Positions 1 through 11,141 are shown, counted from the stretch's first letter. The stretch: DNA of 64,000 bases from Bacillus sp. P14.5 (GCF_003316765.1 NZ_NIJF01000078.1:16264-80263); one strand, 5' to 3'. Made by a program: numbers and translations. Notes: a model not told the origin generated them from the letters alone.

Positions 1-376
1 AATCAATTTACCCTCATTAGCATCAGCGACTGACCACTTAAATTCATTTTATTATTTTTTTTGCTAAATTTACCACCAAATTCGGTTGCTATATAGAAGA
101 TTGGACTTCAAAACAGATATTGCTTTCGGAGGTATCCCTAGAGCAGGAAGTCCCAAATACAAAGATTATTTGCATATAAAAGGAAAGCTGCTCATTTCTT
201 TAAGCGAACAAGAAAATTTTCTGTAAAAAATGGTGTCAATGCAACAACAGCCTGAATTTATATTTAACAAACTCCATTGACAATAATACATTCGCACTTT
301 TTCTGTTTACGTAGTTCGGTTAACCTTCGCTATTCGACTCTTACTGAAGCTGCTCTGGATAACAAAGTTAACAGAA
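1..376. other. intergenic / window edge, no intact gene
   Basis: No open frame with a ribosome binding site is seen here. On the minus strand bases 1-45 read EFKWSVADANEGKLI in one frame, which resembles the WSV...DANE stretch just before the catalytic domain of the neighbouring deacetylase. An upstream stop and a frame change near the A-rich tract at 46-61 separate it from any start. It may be the edge of a second, related gene running out of the window. Confidence 0.3.
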
Positions 377-415
377 AAAAGCCGTCAATCGGTTATACCC
401 GATTGACGGCTTTTA
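377..415 (-). terminator. Rho-independent terminator of the deacetylase gene
   Basis: A 15-bp stem (AAAGCCGTCAATCGG with its complement) around a 5-6 base loop is followed on the minus strand by T residues. It lies directly after the deacetylase stop codon. Confidence 0.85.
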
Positions 416-1285
416 TTATTGAGGAGTCTCGATAAGTTCAGGGTCAAGTATTTCAAATCCTTTATCTCTTAGACCCATTACTATATCAGCCATTGCTTCA
501 CTGGTCCATGTTCTGTCATGCATAAGCAAGTTGGCTCCGTTGCTCAGCAATTCAGTATTGACCATAATGTCGGCGATTCCTTCTTTATTTTGATATTCCG
601 CTTCCCAATCATAACCGTATGTCCAATTCATTAATATCATTTTTTCGCTCTTAGCAAGACCTTTAGAATAGTCGGTATTCTGTCCAAAGGGAGCCCTGAA
701 GAATTTAGGTTTCTCACCAATAATAGAGGTAATCAATTTGTTAAACTCAACAATCTCCGCTTGCTGCTCTTCTTCCGTCAAGTCTGGTAAAGATGCGTGT
801 GTTGCTGTATGGTTTCCTATAGGGAACCCCATTTCATGTATTTTCTTCAGAGTTTCTTTCTCCTCTTCTGTATCAAGAAAATGTCCATTCACAAAAAATA
901 TTGCAGGTGCATTAAGGCTTTTTAGAGTCTCTGCCATTTCCAGAGAATGCTTGTCCGGCGCATCGTCGATAGTCAGCAATGCAACTTTCTCATTAGCATC
1001 GCCAATTGGCTGAACTGACCAATTAGCTTCATTTATTGTGTATTGAGGTTCTTTGACAGTTTCTTCCATAGAAGCATCCTCTTGTTCATTTTCTTCGCCG
1101 TCCTCTGACTCTGTTTCTTCTTCTATCTCTGTTTCCTTATCTTCGTTTTCGGTTTTTTCTGCTGCAACTGCTTCATTGACGGGCTCTGTTTTATTGGAGT
1201 CGCCACCTGATGTTTCTAACGAATTTTGTTGTGAGCAGCCTGAAATCAATAGGAATAGCGCACTGCAGTAAATCAATTTCTTCAT
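416..1285 (-). CDS. polysaccharide deacetylase family lipoprotein
   Basis: 289 residues. The N-terminus is a lipoprotein signal peptide with lipobox ISGC (Cys17), so the protein should be anchored on the outer face of the membrane. A very acidic, Glu-rich linker (about 25-75) follows, then a NodB-type carbohydrate esterase 4 domain (about 95-285). Visible motifs are TIDDAPD (metal/catalytic Asp pair), HTATH (metal-binding His pair) and RAPFG. Enzymes of this fold remove N-acetyl groups from peptidoglycan or chitin-like sugars. The exact substrate cannot be told. It is monocistronic, with its own terminator. A cell-wall-modifying role is the likely one. Confidence 0.85.
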   Translation of the reverse strand: MKKLIYCSALFLLISGCSQQNSLETSGGDSNKTEPVNEAVAAEKTENEDKETEIEEETESEDGEENEQEDASMEETVKEPQYTINEANWSVQPIGDANEKVALLTIDDAPDKHSLEMAETLKSLNAPAIFFVNGHFLDTEEEKETLKKIHEMGFPIGNHTATHASLPDLTEEEQQAEIVEFNKLITSIIGEKPKFFRAPFGQNTDYSKGLAKSEKMILMNWTYGYDWEAEYQNKEGIADIMVNTELLSNGANLLMHDRTWTSEAMADIVMGLRDKGFEILDPELIETPQ

Positions 1286-1335
1286 ATAGTTCCCCTTTCT
1301 CTAGCAAGTTGTCTTTTGCAATTATAACATTTTCT

Positions 1336-1590
1336 TTACAAATATATAGAGGTAATTATCTGTTCAAAGAAGATTTTTAAAGAAAAAAATGTAAAAAGGC
1401 TTATCAGAGTAACAATGAAAGTTACCTTGGAAGAATTCACTATTTTTTTGGCAATCAGGTAACCTAAATAAAAAATTACTATGAACATGATCCACTTGTA
1501 TTCGATATGATCTTTACCTGATAACCACTGTGCGACTGAAAAGGCACTCCATATTATTAGCTGCAATAAAAAAGCAATATAGTTTTTCAT
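1336..1590 (-). CDS. small membrane protein, unknown function
   Basis: 84 residues with three predicted hydrophobic segments (about 3-20, 32-48 and 57-80), a short basic stretch between the second and third, and no recognisable motif. The ATG is preceded by GAGGGTGAG, a plausible ribosome binding site. It sits between two exported proteins, which does not define a role. Confidence 0.55.
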   Translation of the reverse strand: MKNYIAFLLQLIIWSAFSVAQWLSGKDHIEYKWIMFIVIFYLGYLIAKKIVNSSKVTFIVTLISLFTFFSLKIFFEQIITSIYL

Positions 1591-1838
1591 CCACTCACCC
1601 TCATAGAAGGATTTATACCATTATATTCACGTTGGGAATCTATTTAAAACTTAAATTTATATTTGATTTTTCAATTCTGTAACAATTTGATGATTATAGC
1701 CAATAAATTAAAGTAATATGTTAGAATTATGGAAATTAAAGAATTAGTAATTATTTTACATTTTTTTGATATATAAGACTTACTTACCATACACTTGGAC
1801 AACATTTTGTAAATACAATATTGAAAAGAGGCTAATAG

Positions 1839-2219
1839 ATGAAATATTCTTTTTTGTTTGTCCTTTTGCTTGGGAACATAATATTTCTTTCATCGTGCAG
1901 TCTGCAAAATGATCGGACGGCTGCCGGGCTTAATATTGAGAAAGGCATCCTGTTTTATTCAGATGAAAATAATATAAGCGAAGAGGATTCTTATTACGAA
2001 GCTTTAATCGAGTTAAAGGATACTTACCCCTCTCAGTTTGAAAATTATGTAATTGTTGCTAAAAACAAAGAAAACGCATCTTCTTTTGCGTTTCTAAATG
2101 ATACGTATCCAGCTTTATTAGTTATAGAAGACAATAAAGTTGTATGCAAGGTAGCGGGGAAAATCTCCAGACAGGAAATTTTAAAGCCTGTAAGCGATAC
2201 TCTCAAGGAATGGAATTAA
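1839..2219 (+). CDS. small lipoprotein with thioredoxin-like fold, no CxxC
   Basis: 126 residues with a lipoprotein signal (LSSC, Cys20). The rest looks like a shortened thioredoxin fold: a beta strand (GILFYSD), a helix, a second strand (NYVIVAK) and a TYPALLVI segment containing the cis-Pro-like position, followed by a C-terminal helix. The redox CxxC pair is missing, so it is probably a binding or structural protein and not an oxidoreductase. The start is preceded by AAGAGG. It converges on pdhD and shares a bidirectional terminator with it. Confidence 0.6.
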   Translation: MKYSFLFVLLLGNIIFLSSCSLQNDRTAAGLNIEKGILFYSDENNISEEDSYYEALIELKDTYPSQFENYVIVAKNKENASSFAFLNDTYPALLVIEDNKVVCKVAGKISRQEILKPVSDTLKEWN

Positions 2220-2267
2220 AGTAATTAATCACAGTAAATGATCCGCCTTCAATGCGGCACATATGAT

Positions 2268-2305
2268 AAAAAAAACACCTCTTGGCAGTCCAAGAGGTGT
2301 TTTGC
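2268..2305. terminator. bidirectional terminator between lipoprotein gene and pdhD
   Basis: A perfect stem AACACCTCTTGG with loop CAGT is flanked by A-run and T-run, so it can stop transcripts from both strands. Confidence 0.85.
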
Positions 2306-2309
2306 TATC

Positions 2310-3719
2310 TTATTTCATGATATGAATCGGACTTCCCATTGCGACTTCAGCAGCCTCCATGGAAATTTCTCCGAGTGTTGGATGAGCATGGATTGTCATA
2401 GCTACATCTTCAGCTGTCATTCCTGACTCTATTGCTAAACCAAGTTCAGCAATCATGTCGGAAGCCCCAGAGCCGACAATTTGTGCTCCGATGATCAACC
2501 CATCTGATTTACGAGTGATCAGTTTCATGAATCCTTCTGTTGCATTCAATGCAAGCGCACGGCCGTTTGCTGCAAATGGGAATTTAGCAGCAGTGATTTC
2601 CAGGCCTTCTTCTTTCGCTTGTGCTTCAGTGTAACCGACTGTCGCCAGTTCTGGATCAGTGAAACATACAGCCGGGATACCCATATAATCAATCTCAGAA
2701 GGTTCGCCAGAAATTACTTCTGCTGCAATCTTTCCTTCGTAAGATGCTTTATGAGCAAGCGGCGGGCCATCAACAATGTCACCAATCGCGAAGATATTTG
2801 AAACATTGGTGCGGCATTGTTTATCAATTTTGATTACACCACGGTCCGTCATTTCGATACCAGCCTCTTCAAGACCGATTTCATCTGTGTTCGGACGGCG
2901 GCCAACAGTAACAAGGACATAATCTGCATCAACAGTTTGTTCCTCGCCTTTGACTTCATACTTGACAGTAACTCCACTGTCCGTTTCATCAACGCCTTTT
3001 GCCATTGCTTTCGTTACGATGTCAACACCTTTACTCTTAAGGCCTTTTTTGACAATCTGAGTCATTTGCTTTTCGAATCCGCTGAGGATATCATCAGCAC
3101 CTTCAAGAATTGTCACTTTCGTACCAAGGTTTGCGTAAGCAGTCCCAAGTTCAGTACCAATGTATCCTCCACCGATAACCACCATGCTTTCAGGGATTTC
3201 GGAAAGATTTAATGCACCAGTTGAATCAAGTACACGTTTCGAGAACTTGAAGCTAGGGATTTCAATTGGACGTGAACCTGTCGCTAGGATAAGGTTCTTG
3301 AACTTATAAGTCTGGGCAGAGTTATCATCCATAACACGCAATGTGTTTGCATCCACAAGGTAAGCCTCGCCGCGGACGATTTCAGCTTTGTTGCCTTTAA
3401 GCAGTCCTTCGACTCCGCCGGTAAGCTTCTTGACAACTCCTGCTTTCCACTCTTGGACTTTATCGAAGTTTACCTTAACGTTTTCTGCAACAATCCCCAT
3501 ATCATCAGAATGCTGCGCCTGATGGAAACGGTGGCCGGCAGTGATCAATGCTTTCGAAGGAATACATCCTACATTCAAGCAAACGCCGCCCATATTTTCC
3601 TTTTCAATGATTGTTACCTTTTGGCCAAGCTGAGCTGCACGAATTGCAGCAACATATCCTCCTGGACCTGAACCGACTACTATAGTATCTGTTTCAATTG
3701 GGAAATCTCCTACTACCAT
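2310..3719 (-). CDS. pdhD: dihydrolipoyl dehydrogenase (E3 of pyruvate dehydrogenase)
   Basis: 469 residues, normal for the family. It reoxidises dihydrolipoamide on the E2 arm and passes electrons through FAD to NAD+. Visible are the N-terminal FAD-binding motif [15 protein letters not shown], the redox-active disulfide in [15 protein letters not shown], the NAD-binding [10 protein letters not shown], the second FAD motif IFAIGDI and the dimer-interface HAHPTLGE with the catalytic His-Glu pair. It is the last gene of pdhABCD, 4 bases after pdhC, with GGAGGCG before the ATG, and ends at a strong terminator. Confidence 0.97.
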   Translation of the reverse strand: MVVGDFPIETDTIVVGSGPGGYVAAIRAAQLGQKVTIIEKENMGGVCLNVGCIPSKALITAGHRFHQAQHSDDMGIVAENVKVNFDKVQEWKAGVVKKLTGGVEGLLKGNKAEIVRGEAYLVDANTLRVMDDNSAQTYKFKNLILATGSRPIEIPSFKFSKRVLDSTGALNLSEIPESMVVIGGGYIGTELGTAYANLGTKVTILEGADDILSGFEKQMTQIVKKGLKSKGVDIVTKAMAKGVDETDSGVTVKYEVKGEEQTVDADYVLVTVGRRPNTDEIGLEEAGIEMTDRGVIKIDKQCRTNVSNIFAIGDIVDGPPLAHKASYEGKIAAEVISGEPSEIDYMGIPAVCFTDPELATVGYTEAQAKEEGLEITAAKFPFAANGRALALNATEGFMKLITRKSDGLIIGAQIVGSGASDMIAELGLAIESGMTAEDVAMTIHAHPTLGEISMEAAEVAMGSPIHIMK

Positions 3720-3723
3720 CGCA

Positions 3724-5106
3724 TTACGCCTCCATTAATAAAAGTTCTGGATCGTTCAACAAACGCTTAATATGGTTAAGTGCATGTTGAGCAGTAGCTC
3801 CGTCGATCATACGGTGATCGAAGCTCAATGATAATGCTAACACAGGTGCCGCTACAATTTCACCATTTTTAACCACAGGTTTTTCTGCAATGCGTCCAAC
3901 ACCCAGGATAGCTACTTCCGGATGGTTGATAACAGGCGTGAACCATTGTCCGCCGGCAGAACCGATGTTTGTAATTGTACAAGAAGCACCTTTCATTTCG
4001 TCACCTGAAAGTTTGCCATCACGCGCTTTGCCTGCAAGTTCATTGATCTCATCAGAAATAGAGAACATAGATTTGCGATCTGCATTCTTCACCACAGGGA
4101 CAAGCAGGCCTTTATCTGTGTCAGCCGCAATACCGATATTATAGTAATGCTTGTGAACGATCTCGCTGGTGCTGTCATCAAGAGAAGTGTTTAGTGCAGG
4201 GAATTCTCTAAGAGCACTTGTTAATGCTTTTACCACATATGGAAGGAATGTAAGCTTTACGCCTTTTTCCGCAGCAACTTCTTTGAACTTTTTGCGGTGT
4301 GCCCATAGCTTTGTAACATCCACTTCGTCCATCAGGGTAACATGTGGAGCAGTATGCTTAGAATTCACCATAGCCTTGGCAATAGCCTTACGCATTCCGC
4401 TCATAGGTTCACGAGTCTCAGGGTATTCTCCCTCAGGAACTTTTTGGCCTGCAGCCTTTTTAGGTGCTTCCTCTTTTGCAGATTCCGCTGCCGGCGCTGT
4501 TTCCTTCTGCTCATCAGGTGCCGAGGCAGCTCCGCCATCAAGGAATGATTGTATATCGTCTTTAGTCACACGCCCATTTTTACCTGAACCGGACACCTTA
4601 CGGATATCGACACCTTTTTCTCTCGCTAATTTACGGACGGAAGGCATCGCGATCACACGGCGGTCAGGATCAACTTCTTCTGCTTGCCCTTCACCTTGTT
4701 CACCAGAACTGATTGTCTGTTCATCCGTGTTGGATTGTGAAGGCTCTTTCCCTACAGCCTGGCCTTGTTCAGCAACTCCCTGTACTTGTCCTTCTGTCAC
4801 TTCATTAGCTTTCGGTTCTTCTTTCTTTTCATCACCATGGTCACCTTTGAACTGGAGATCTTCGTAACCCGGTGCGTCAAATTTGATCAGGATATCGCCT
4901 ACAACTGCGACAGTTCCTTCCTCAACAAGAAGCTCTTCTACTGTACCTGCAACTGGTGAAGGAATTTCCACCACTGCTTTATCATTTTGGACTTCACACA
5001 ATACATCGTCTTCTTCCACTTTATCTCCTGGTTTAATGAACCACTTTACAATTTCACCTTCATGAATACCTTCACCGATATCCGGCAGCCTGAATTCAAA
5101 TGACAT
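3724..5106 (-). CDS. pdhC: dihydrolipoamide acetyltransferase (E2 of pyruvate dehydrogenase)
   Basis: 460 residues. One N-terminal lipoyl domain (1-80) carries the lipoylated lysine in NDKAVVEI. A long Glu/Gln/Ala-rich swinging linker is followed by the peripheral subunit-binding domain (about 152-190, [11 protein letters not shown]), a second linker and the catalytic acyltransferase core (about 230-460) with [10 protein letters not shown], where the His is catalytic. It forms the structural core of the complex and moves the acetyl group to CoA. The start has AGGAGG 9 bases upstream. The gap before it is larger than elsewhere in the operon and contains a hairpin. Confidence 0.97.
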   Translation of the reverse strand: MSFEFRLPDIGEGIHEGEIVKWFIKPGDKVEEDDVLCEVQNDKAVVEIPSPVAGTVEELLVEEGTVAVVGDILIKFDAPGYEDLQFKGDHGDEKKEEPKANEVTEGQVQGVAEQGQAVGKEPSQSNTDEQTISSGEQGEGQAEEVDPDRRVIAMPSVRKLAREKGVDIRKVSGSGKNGRVTKDDIQSFLDGGAASAPDEQKETAPAAESAKEEAPKKAAGQKVPEGEYPETREPMSGMRKAIAKAMVNSKHTAPHVTLMDEVDVTKLWAHRKKFKEVAAEKGVKLTFLPYVVKALTSALREFPALNTSLDDSTSEIVHKHYYNIGIAADTDKGLLVPVVKNADRKSMFSISDEINELAGKARDGKLSGDEMKGASCTITNIGSAGGQWFTPVINHPEVAILGVGRIAEKPVVKNGEIVAAPVLALSLSFDHRMIDGATAQHALNHIKRLLNDPELLLMEA

Positions 5107-5157
5107 AGGTTTATACCTCCTGTTATTGTTTTCGCTTTACGTTTTGTACAGGATTGG

Positions 5158-5187
5158 AAAAGAGAAGGGAGTTTCCCCCCTTCTGCT
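5158..5187 (-). promoter_or_regulatory. intercistronic hairpin between pdhB and pdhC
   Basis: The 99-base gap contains GAAGGG and CCCTTC arms separated by a purine-rich loop, followed on the minus strand by TCTTTTCC. It could be a weak terminator or a processing and stability hairpin that sets E1 to E2/E3 ratios. This is inference from the sequence only. Confidence 0.4.
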
Positions 5188-5205
5188 CCAATTCACCTGT
5201 TTATC

Positions 5206-6183
5206 TTAGAAGTTTAGTACTTTCTTTGCTGTTTCAATAACATCTTTAAAGTTAGGAAGCCATACCGGCTCAGCTTGAGAGAATGGATACACAGTATCAG
5301 GAGCAGTTACACGCAGTACTGGCGCTTCCAAGCTCAGAATAGCACGGTCATTGATTTCAGCAACCACGTTAGCAGCAATTCCAGCTTGCTTCTGGGCCTC
5401 CTGTACGACGATTGCACGGTTTGTCTTCTCAACTGAAGCGATGATTGTGTCAATATCAAGAGGACTAACCGTTCTTAAGTCTACAACTTCAACGGAATGT
5501 CCTTCTTTCTCAAGTTCTTCAGCTGCTTTTAGAGATTCATGTACCATCGCACCATAAGTGATGATGGACAGGTCAGTTCCTTCACGTTTAACGTCCGCTT
5601 TCCCGATTTCAATTGTGTATTCTTCCTCAGGAACCTCTTCACGGAATGAACGGTACAATTTCATGTGCTCAAGAAAAATAACAGGATCATTGTCCCTGAT
5701 TGCAGCAATCAAAAGACCCTTGGCATCATATGGAGTGGAAGGAATCACAACTTTAAGGCCAGGCTGCTGAGCGACAAGGCCTTCAAGGCTGTCAGCGTGG
5801 AGCTCAGGCGTATGTACTCCTCCTCCAAATGGTGAACGGATTGTTACAGGCGCAGTATAAGTACCGCCGGAACGGTAACGCATACGTGCCAATTGACCGC
5901 TGATTGAATCCATTACTTCATAAACAAATCCGAAGAACTGGATTTCCGGTACCGGACGGAATCCTTCAAGAGCAAGTCCGACAGTCAATCCGCCAATTCC
6001 GGATTCAGCAAGGGGCGTATCAAATACACGGTCCTCTCCGAATTCTTTTTGAAGACCTTCTGTTGCACGGAAAACACCGCCATTCAATCCTACGTCTTCA
6101 CCGAAAACAAGCACATTTTCATCATTGCGCAGTTCAGTGCGCATTGCATCAGTGATAGCTTGAATCATAGTCATTTGCGCCAT
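5206..6183 (-). CDS. pdhB: pyruvate dehydrogenase E1 component, beta subunit
   Basis: 325 residues, full length for the family. It has the transketolase-type pyrimidine-binding domain (about 1-180; [33 protein letters not shown]) and a C-terminal transketolase domain (about 195-315; [15 protein letters not shown]). With the alpha subunit it forms the alpha2beta2 E1 that decarboxylates pyruvate on thiamine diphosphate. The ATG lies 3 bases after the pdhA stop and its AGAAGGAG site is inside the pdhA 3' end, so the pair is probably translationally coupled. Confidence 0.97.
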   Translation of the reverse strand: MAQMTMIQAITDAMRTELRNDENVLVFGEDVGLNGGVFRATEGLQKEFGEDRVFDTPLAESGIGGLTVGLALEGFRPVPEIQFFGFVYEVMDSISGQLARMRYRSGGTYTAPVTIRSPFGGGVHTPELHADSLEGLVAQQPGLKVVIPSTPYDAKGLLIAAIRDNDPVIFLEHMKLYRSFREEVPEEEYTIEIGKADVKREGTDLSIITYGAMVHESLKAAEELEKEGHSVEVVDLRTVSPLDIDTIIASVEKTNRAIVVQEAQKQAGIAANVVAEINDRAILSLEAPVLRVTAPDTVYPFSQAEPVWLPNFKDVIETAKKVLNF

Positions 6184-6186
6184 GGC

Positions 6187-7323
<1,137 letters not shown>

Positions 7324-7474
7324 TCATCCACATATTTTAGAGTTTTTTACATACAGTGATTAGGGTGTCCAGAAAAGACCATGACAACCGCATTTTTGGC
7401 AAATACACGTCTTTAAACATATGTTTCCACAATTCACCTAAAAGAAAACTCTTTAAGCAGTATTTTAGAAAAAT

Positions 7475-7493
7475 AAACTGTACTAGTCAGTTT
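7475..7493. promoter_or_regulatory. palindrome in the pdhA leader
   Basis: AAACTG and CAGTTT flank the self-complementary core ACTAGT. The site lies about 30 bases inside the presumed pdhA transcript, where a repressor operator or roadblock site would sit. No regulator is identified. Confidence 0.3.
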
Positions 7494-7530
7494 CTCCATA
7501 AGACTAATACACTGTGTGATTACTTTTAAT

Positions 7531-7560
7531 AGTTTACACTACTGTTTTTATAGAAGTCAA
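7531..7560 (-). promoter_or_regulatory. probable sigma-A promoter of pdhABCD
   Basis: On the minus strand TTGACT (-35) is separated by 18 bases from TAAACT (-10), pointing at pdhA. The transcript would have about 220 bases of untranslated leader. Confidence 0.5.
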
Positions 7561-7820
7561 CGAGTAATGCTTATTATCTCAACCGATTCAAAATAGGATA
7601 TATAATACATATTTTTTTAAAAAACAAACTGTATCAATATATTTTCGCTTCCTGTATTATAAAACAGCCTCATTCTTATTCATCTGTTATACATTAACCG
7701 TTTTTGTCCCCGCATCCTATTACCCCGTTTACCGGTCCGGAATTTCACTTTTTTGAACATGGCCGGTAAACTTAAACACAGCTTTTTTTAAATTAACTAT
7801 TAGCTCGTGTACAAAAACTC

Positions 7821-7870
7821 CAAAAAAATCACCTGGCATTGCGGTTCGAGCCGCTTAGCCGGGTGATTCA
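7821..7870 (-). terminator. terminator of ykyA
   Basis: The outer stem ATCACCTGGC/GCCGGGTGAT encloses a small inner GCGG/CCGC hairpin and is followed on the minus strand by a run of seven T, just after the ykyA stop. It insulates ykyA from pdhA. Confidence 0.8.
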
Positions 7871-7872
7871 AT

Positions 7873-8526
7873 TTAGGCCTCTATATCAATTTCTGCATTC
7901 TCATAAAAAGAAACTTTTGATCCGTTAACTTCCTCGGTCAACTGATTATAAGTTTGGTTATGCTCCATCGTTGTTTCATAGTTGGCATTCACTTTTTCAA
8001 TTTGAGCTTGTAACTCTTCCATAGTAAGATCTTCATTTTTCAGTAACTCATAAAGCTCCTTGTCGCTTGAGAGTGATTGCAAATAGGAATCAGCCATAGC
8101 GGAATGGGCTTCAAAACGGTCATTCATAAGACCGGAAAGTTCTTCGGCCTCTTTTTTCAGATTTTCATCCTCAATCTCTTCGATAGTAGACTCAACTGAC
8201 TGGAATGCTTCCTCTGCTTCAGCCATTGCTTCGGATTCTTCCTTAATGAGGTTTTCTCTTTCACTGATATTCTCGAGAGCCTGATCGGCTATCTTCCTGA
8301 TTTCCTCAATTTCCTCCATGCTCAAGCCGATCGCTTTGTCAAAAAGCGCCTGCTCCTCTTCTTCCAGCTTGGTTAACGGCTCTTGTGTTTCTTTAAGCTT
8401 TTCCTCTTTTTTGACTGTATCTTCCAAAGTGTTATATACCAATTCTTGAGGCGTACTTCCGCCCATGCATCCTGTCAGCAGGAAAGCGGCACCTGCTGCA
8501 GCCAAAACTCCTCGAAGATTATACAC
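7873..8526 (-). CDS. ykyA: YkyA-family lipoprotein (putative cell-wall binding)
   Basis: 217 residues starting at GTG with AAGGGGGA upstream. The lipobox is LTGC (Cys20). The mature part is almost entirely charged and helical, with long Glu/Lys heptad stretches predicted to form coiled coil (about 35-200). The order def/ykyA/pdhA is the same as in B. subtilis, which supports the family call. The biochemical function of this family is not established. It diverges from def. Confidence 0.85.
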   Translation of the reverse strand: MYNLRGVLAAAGAAFLLTGCMGGSTPQELVYNTLEDTVKKEEKLKETQEPLTKLEEEEQALFDKAIGLSMEEIEEIRKIADQALENISERENLIKEESEAMAEAEEAFQSVESTIEEIEDENLKKEAEELSGLMNDRFEAHSAMADSYLQSLSSDKELYELLKNEDLTMEELQAQIEKVNANYETTMEHNQTYNQLTEEVNGSKVSFYENAEIDIEA

Positions 8527-8910
8527 TTTTTAAGTCCCCCTTATAATAATGACATTTACCACTATATCTTCACTTTCAATCTTTGACAATGACTGTTTTC
8601 ACATTGATTCTGCTTTTGGAAAAATCCCAAGACCAGGTTTTTCCCCTGTATACCAAGGCGTAATTCTCTTTACAGAGATAACCGTTCGCTTCTTTCTTGC
8701 TAACCGGAATATTTACTTACAGAACCTTTAGGTGATCAAAGAATGGTTTTTCCTGATAAGGGTATATTGCCTGTCCTCATTTAATAACTATGATAAAAGT
8801 GGAAATGTATGTCAAGGAAAAACCCTTTGAAAATGTTGTTAACTTTTTATAAGGGGTCTGTTAGACTATAATCATAAAATCGCACCGCGCCATACTGGGA
8901 GGAAAACTGT
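8527..8910. other. divergent intergenic region ykyA/def
   Basis: A-T rich spacer holding promoters for both directions. A TATAAT at 8867-8872 faces def, about 40 bases before its start, with only a poor -35 (TTTTTA). No further gene or repeat is recognised. Confidence 0.4.
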
Positions 8911-9465
8911 ATGATCACTATGGAAGACATTATTCGCGAGGGACATCCTGCCCTTAGGAAAGTTGCCGAAGAAGTGGCAATGCCCCCCTCAGAGAAAGAC
9001 AAAGAAATACTAGACAGTCTGCTTGAGTATGTAAAAAACAGCCAGGATCCCGATACTGCCGAGAAATATGGTTTAAGGACAGGCATCGGGCTTGCAGCCC
9101 CTCAAATAAATGTGTTGAAAAGAATGCTTGCTGTCCATGTTACCGATCAAAAGGGAACTCTTTACAGCTACGCTTTGTTCAACCCGAAAATTGTCAGTCA
9201 TTCTGTCGAAAAAGCCTACCTGACCAGCGGTGAAGGCTGCTTATCAGTAGACCGCCATGTCCCGGGATATGTTCCCCGTTATGCCAGGATTACAGTCAAA
9301 GGCTTTGATATCGATGGCAGCCCCGTGAAAATACGACTGAAAGGGATGCCGGCAATCGTTTTCCAACATGAAATCGATCATCTCAACGGAATCATGTTCT
9401 ATGATCATATCAATAACGAAAACCCGATGAATCCAATACCAGATGCCACACCTGTAGATAGATAA
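8911..9465 (+). CDS. def: peptide deformylase
   Basis: 184 residues, the long Gram-positive type. It removes the formyl group from the N-terminal methionine of new proteins. All three family motifs are intact: [15 protein letters not shown] (metal-binding Cys) and HEIDHLNG (two metal-binding His and catalytic Glu). The start MITMEDII is preceded by GGGAGGAAAAC. Position and length match B. subtilis DefB (YkrB). Confidence 0.97.
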   Translation: MITMEDIIREGHPALRKVAEEVAMPPSEKDKEILDSLLEYVKNSQDPDTAEKYGLRTGIGLAAPQINVLKRMLAVHVTDQKGTLYSYALFNPKIVSHSVEKAYLTSGEGCLSVDRHVPGYVPRYARITVKGFDIDGSPVKIRLKGMPAIVFQHEIDHLNGIMFYDHINNENPMNPIPDATPVDR

Positions 9466-9470
9466 AAACG

Positions 9471-9503
9471 CAAAAAGGAAGCTTCCAGGAGCTTCCTTTT
9501 TGG
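9471..9503. terminator. bidirectional terminator def / ykrA
   Basis: Stem AAAAAGGAAGCT with its perfect complement around a 6-base loop. The A-run and T-run ends serve both converging genes. Confidence 0.85.
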
Positions 9504-9507
9504 TTCA

Positions 9508-10278
9508 TTAAATTAATGCTAGTTTTTTCAATCCATTATAGATACCGTCTTCATCCACCGAGCTTGTTATGAGATCCGCGTGCTCTTTCACCTCAGGCAC
9601 TGCATTCCCCATTGCCACGCCTGTACCTACGCTATCAATCATTTCAATATCATTTAAGCCGTCTCCGAAAGCATACACCTCACTGATATCGAAGCCCAAT
9701 TTTTCAATCATCTTCTTAATTCCTTCTGCCTTGGATCCACCTCTTGGCAGTATATCCATGGAATATTGATGCCACCTTATAAAATTAAACTTTGAAAACA
9801 TTTCACGATAGATTGTTTCATCTGCATCGCGGCAGAAGAGGAGTGACTGATAAATTTCCTTGTCACTATAAAAATCAGGCTGAAAATCCGGATGGGGAAA
9901 CTTCAAGCTTGCCATGCTTTCTTCTATAAAAGGATGATGCTGAATAGTGGATTTCATTGTTTTTTCGTTCAAATGAACTACCGGATGGCTGAGACTTTCT
10001 GCTTTACTCAATAACTTGACCAGCTCGTTTCTATCAAGCGGGTTCTTATAAATCACTTCATTCTCAAAAACTACGTACTGCCCATTAAAGGAGACAAAGG
10101 ATTCAATCCCCAGTTCCTCCCTCAGGCCTTCATACATAAAAGGCGCGCGGCCTGTGGCAATCGCTACATATGTACCATTCTCCTGCAGCTGTCTGATTGC
10201 CTTTTTTGTTGCATCAGGCAGTTTTTTATCATGGTCAAGCAGAGTCCCATCTATATCAAAGAACACTATTTTGGACAT
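9508..10278 (-). CDS. ykrA: Cof-type HAD-superfamily phosphatase YkrA
   Basis: 256 residues. HAD motif I is FFDIDGTLLDHD (nucleophile and acid Asp), motif II is ATGR, motif III the Lys in GGSKAEGI and motif IV AFGDGLNDIEMID. The cap inserted between motifs II and III is the C2B type of Cof-like enzymes, which hydrolyse sugar phosphates or nucleotide-like phosphates. The physiological substrate is unknown. Placement next to def is as in B. subtilis. Confidence 0.9.
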   Translation of the reverse strand: MSKIVFFDIDGTLLDHDKKLPDATKKAIRQLQENGTYVAIATGRAPFMYEGLREELGIESFVSFNGQYVVFENEVIYKNPLDRNELVKLLSKAESLSHPVVHLNEKTMKSTIQHHPFIEESMASLKFPHPDFQPDFYSDKEIYQSLLFCRDADETIYREMFSKFNFIRWHQYSMDILPRGGSKAEGIKKMIEKLGFDISEVYAFGDGLNDIEMIDSVGTGVAMGNAVPEVKEHADLITSSVDEDGIYNGLKKLALI

Positions 10279-10644
10279 TGGTTTTGTCTCCCTTCAATCT
10301 ACAACTTTGCAATTTAACTTTGGGTGTAATATTACTACATTATTCTCCCCCATTAACTTAAACCTCTCCATTTTAAATGTCAATTAATGCCCTTTTGAAT
10401 CAGCCTTCTGCATATAACTGCCGTCATACATTGAAGCATTCGAACAGCAGACAGCACAAATGTCACAGGGCTATATAAAAAATTCCCTTCTTGAAAATAA
10501 CAGTATAAACCTCTTCCAATCTTATCCACGTAAATTATGCCAGAAATTCCATATACTAAAATTGAAAAAAAAAGGCATGTGCCTATCGGGTAAACTTTAC
10601 TTTAAGACCAATTCTAGGTAAACTACTATTAAGGAGTGATCCAG
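10279..10644. other. intergenic region upstream of ykrA and the small ORF
   Basis: A-T rich, no ORF with a ribosome binding site. At the right end TTTACT (10596-10601), a 17-base spacer and TAAACT (10619-10624) form a possible promoter for the small ORF, though transcription would start almost at its ribosome binding site. Confidence 0.35.
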
Positions 10645-10737
10645 ATGTTAAAGAAGCTTAGAAAGAAGCTCTTGAAACAATGGAAGGATGTACTCAGAAA
10701 AAAACAATCGCTTAAATGTGCAGGCCCTCACGTTTAG
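10645..10737 (+). CDS. possible 30-residue basic peptide
   Basis: A short ORF beginning MLKKLRKKLLKQWKD and ending KCAGPHV. A strong AAGGAGTGAT site lies 4-5 bases before the ATG, a possible promoter precedes it and a GC hairpin overlaps the stop codon, so it looks like a self-contained unit. The first 20 residues would form a cationic amphipathic helix. No family is recognised. It could be a small regulatory or membrane-active peptide, or a chance ORF. Confidence 0.4.
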   Translation: MLKKLRKKLLKQWKDVLRKKQSLKCAGPHV

Positions 10738-10756
10738 GAGGGCTGTTCTTTGTTTA
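10722..10756 (+). terminator. hairpin terminator at the small ORF stop
   Basis: GCCCTC/GAGGGC arms separated by an 8-base loop containing the TAG, then TGTTCTTTGTTT. Confidence 0.5.
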
Positions 10757-10927
10757 TTGATAGTAAGGACTGAACCCGGCAGGACGGTTTGAAAAGCCGG
10801 TATTCTTTACATACTGTCAGCATTTATACATAAAGGGTCATTATTATGTTGAATGCATGAAATCTTTTAAAACTTTTTATATAATAGAAAAAGTTACATT
10901 TTGATTACGGATAAGGAGAGAGAAAAA

Positions 10928-11137
10928 ATGATTTACAAAGTTTACTATCAGGAAACAAAACAGGAAGTCCCTGTGCGCGAATGCACAATGACCCTGTATG
11001 TTGAAGCTGATTCAGAACGTGATGTCCGCCTGAAATTGAAAGATAAACCGTACAATATCGAATTCGTCCAATTGCTTGATGACTCACATCTTGAATATGA
11101 GAAGCAATCAGAAAACTATAAGGTGGAGAGTTACTAA
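10928..11137 (+). CDS. rpoY: RNA polymerase epsilon subunit
   Basis: 69 residues beginning MIYKVYYQ, exactly the length and pattern of B. subtilis RpoY (YkzG): VPVREC, SERDVR, YNIEF and [12 protein letters not shown]. It is a small accessory subunit of RNA polymerase in Firmicutes. The ATG at 10928 has AAGGAGAGA 8 bases upstream; a longer frame from 10901 has none. It is followed 4 bases later by rnjA, with which it forms an operon as in B. subtilis. Confidence 0.95.
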   Translation: MIYKVYYQETKQEVPVRECTMTLYVEADSERDVRLKLKDKPYNIEFVQLLDDSHLEYEKQSENYKVESY

Positions 11138-11141
11138 TATT

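Noticed and set aside
4169..4867. 232-residue ORF antisense to pdhC
   Set aside because: Frame opposite to a highly conserved gene, open only because of codon bias; Ser/Pro-rich product without motifs.
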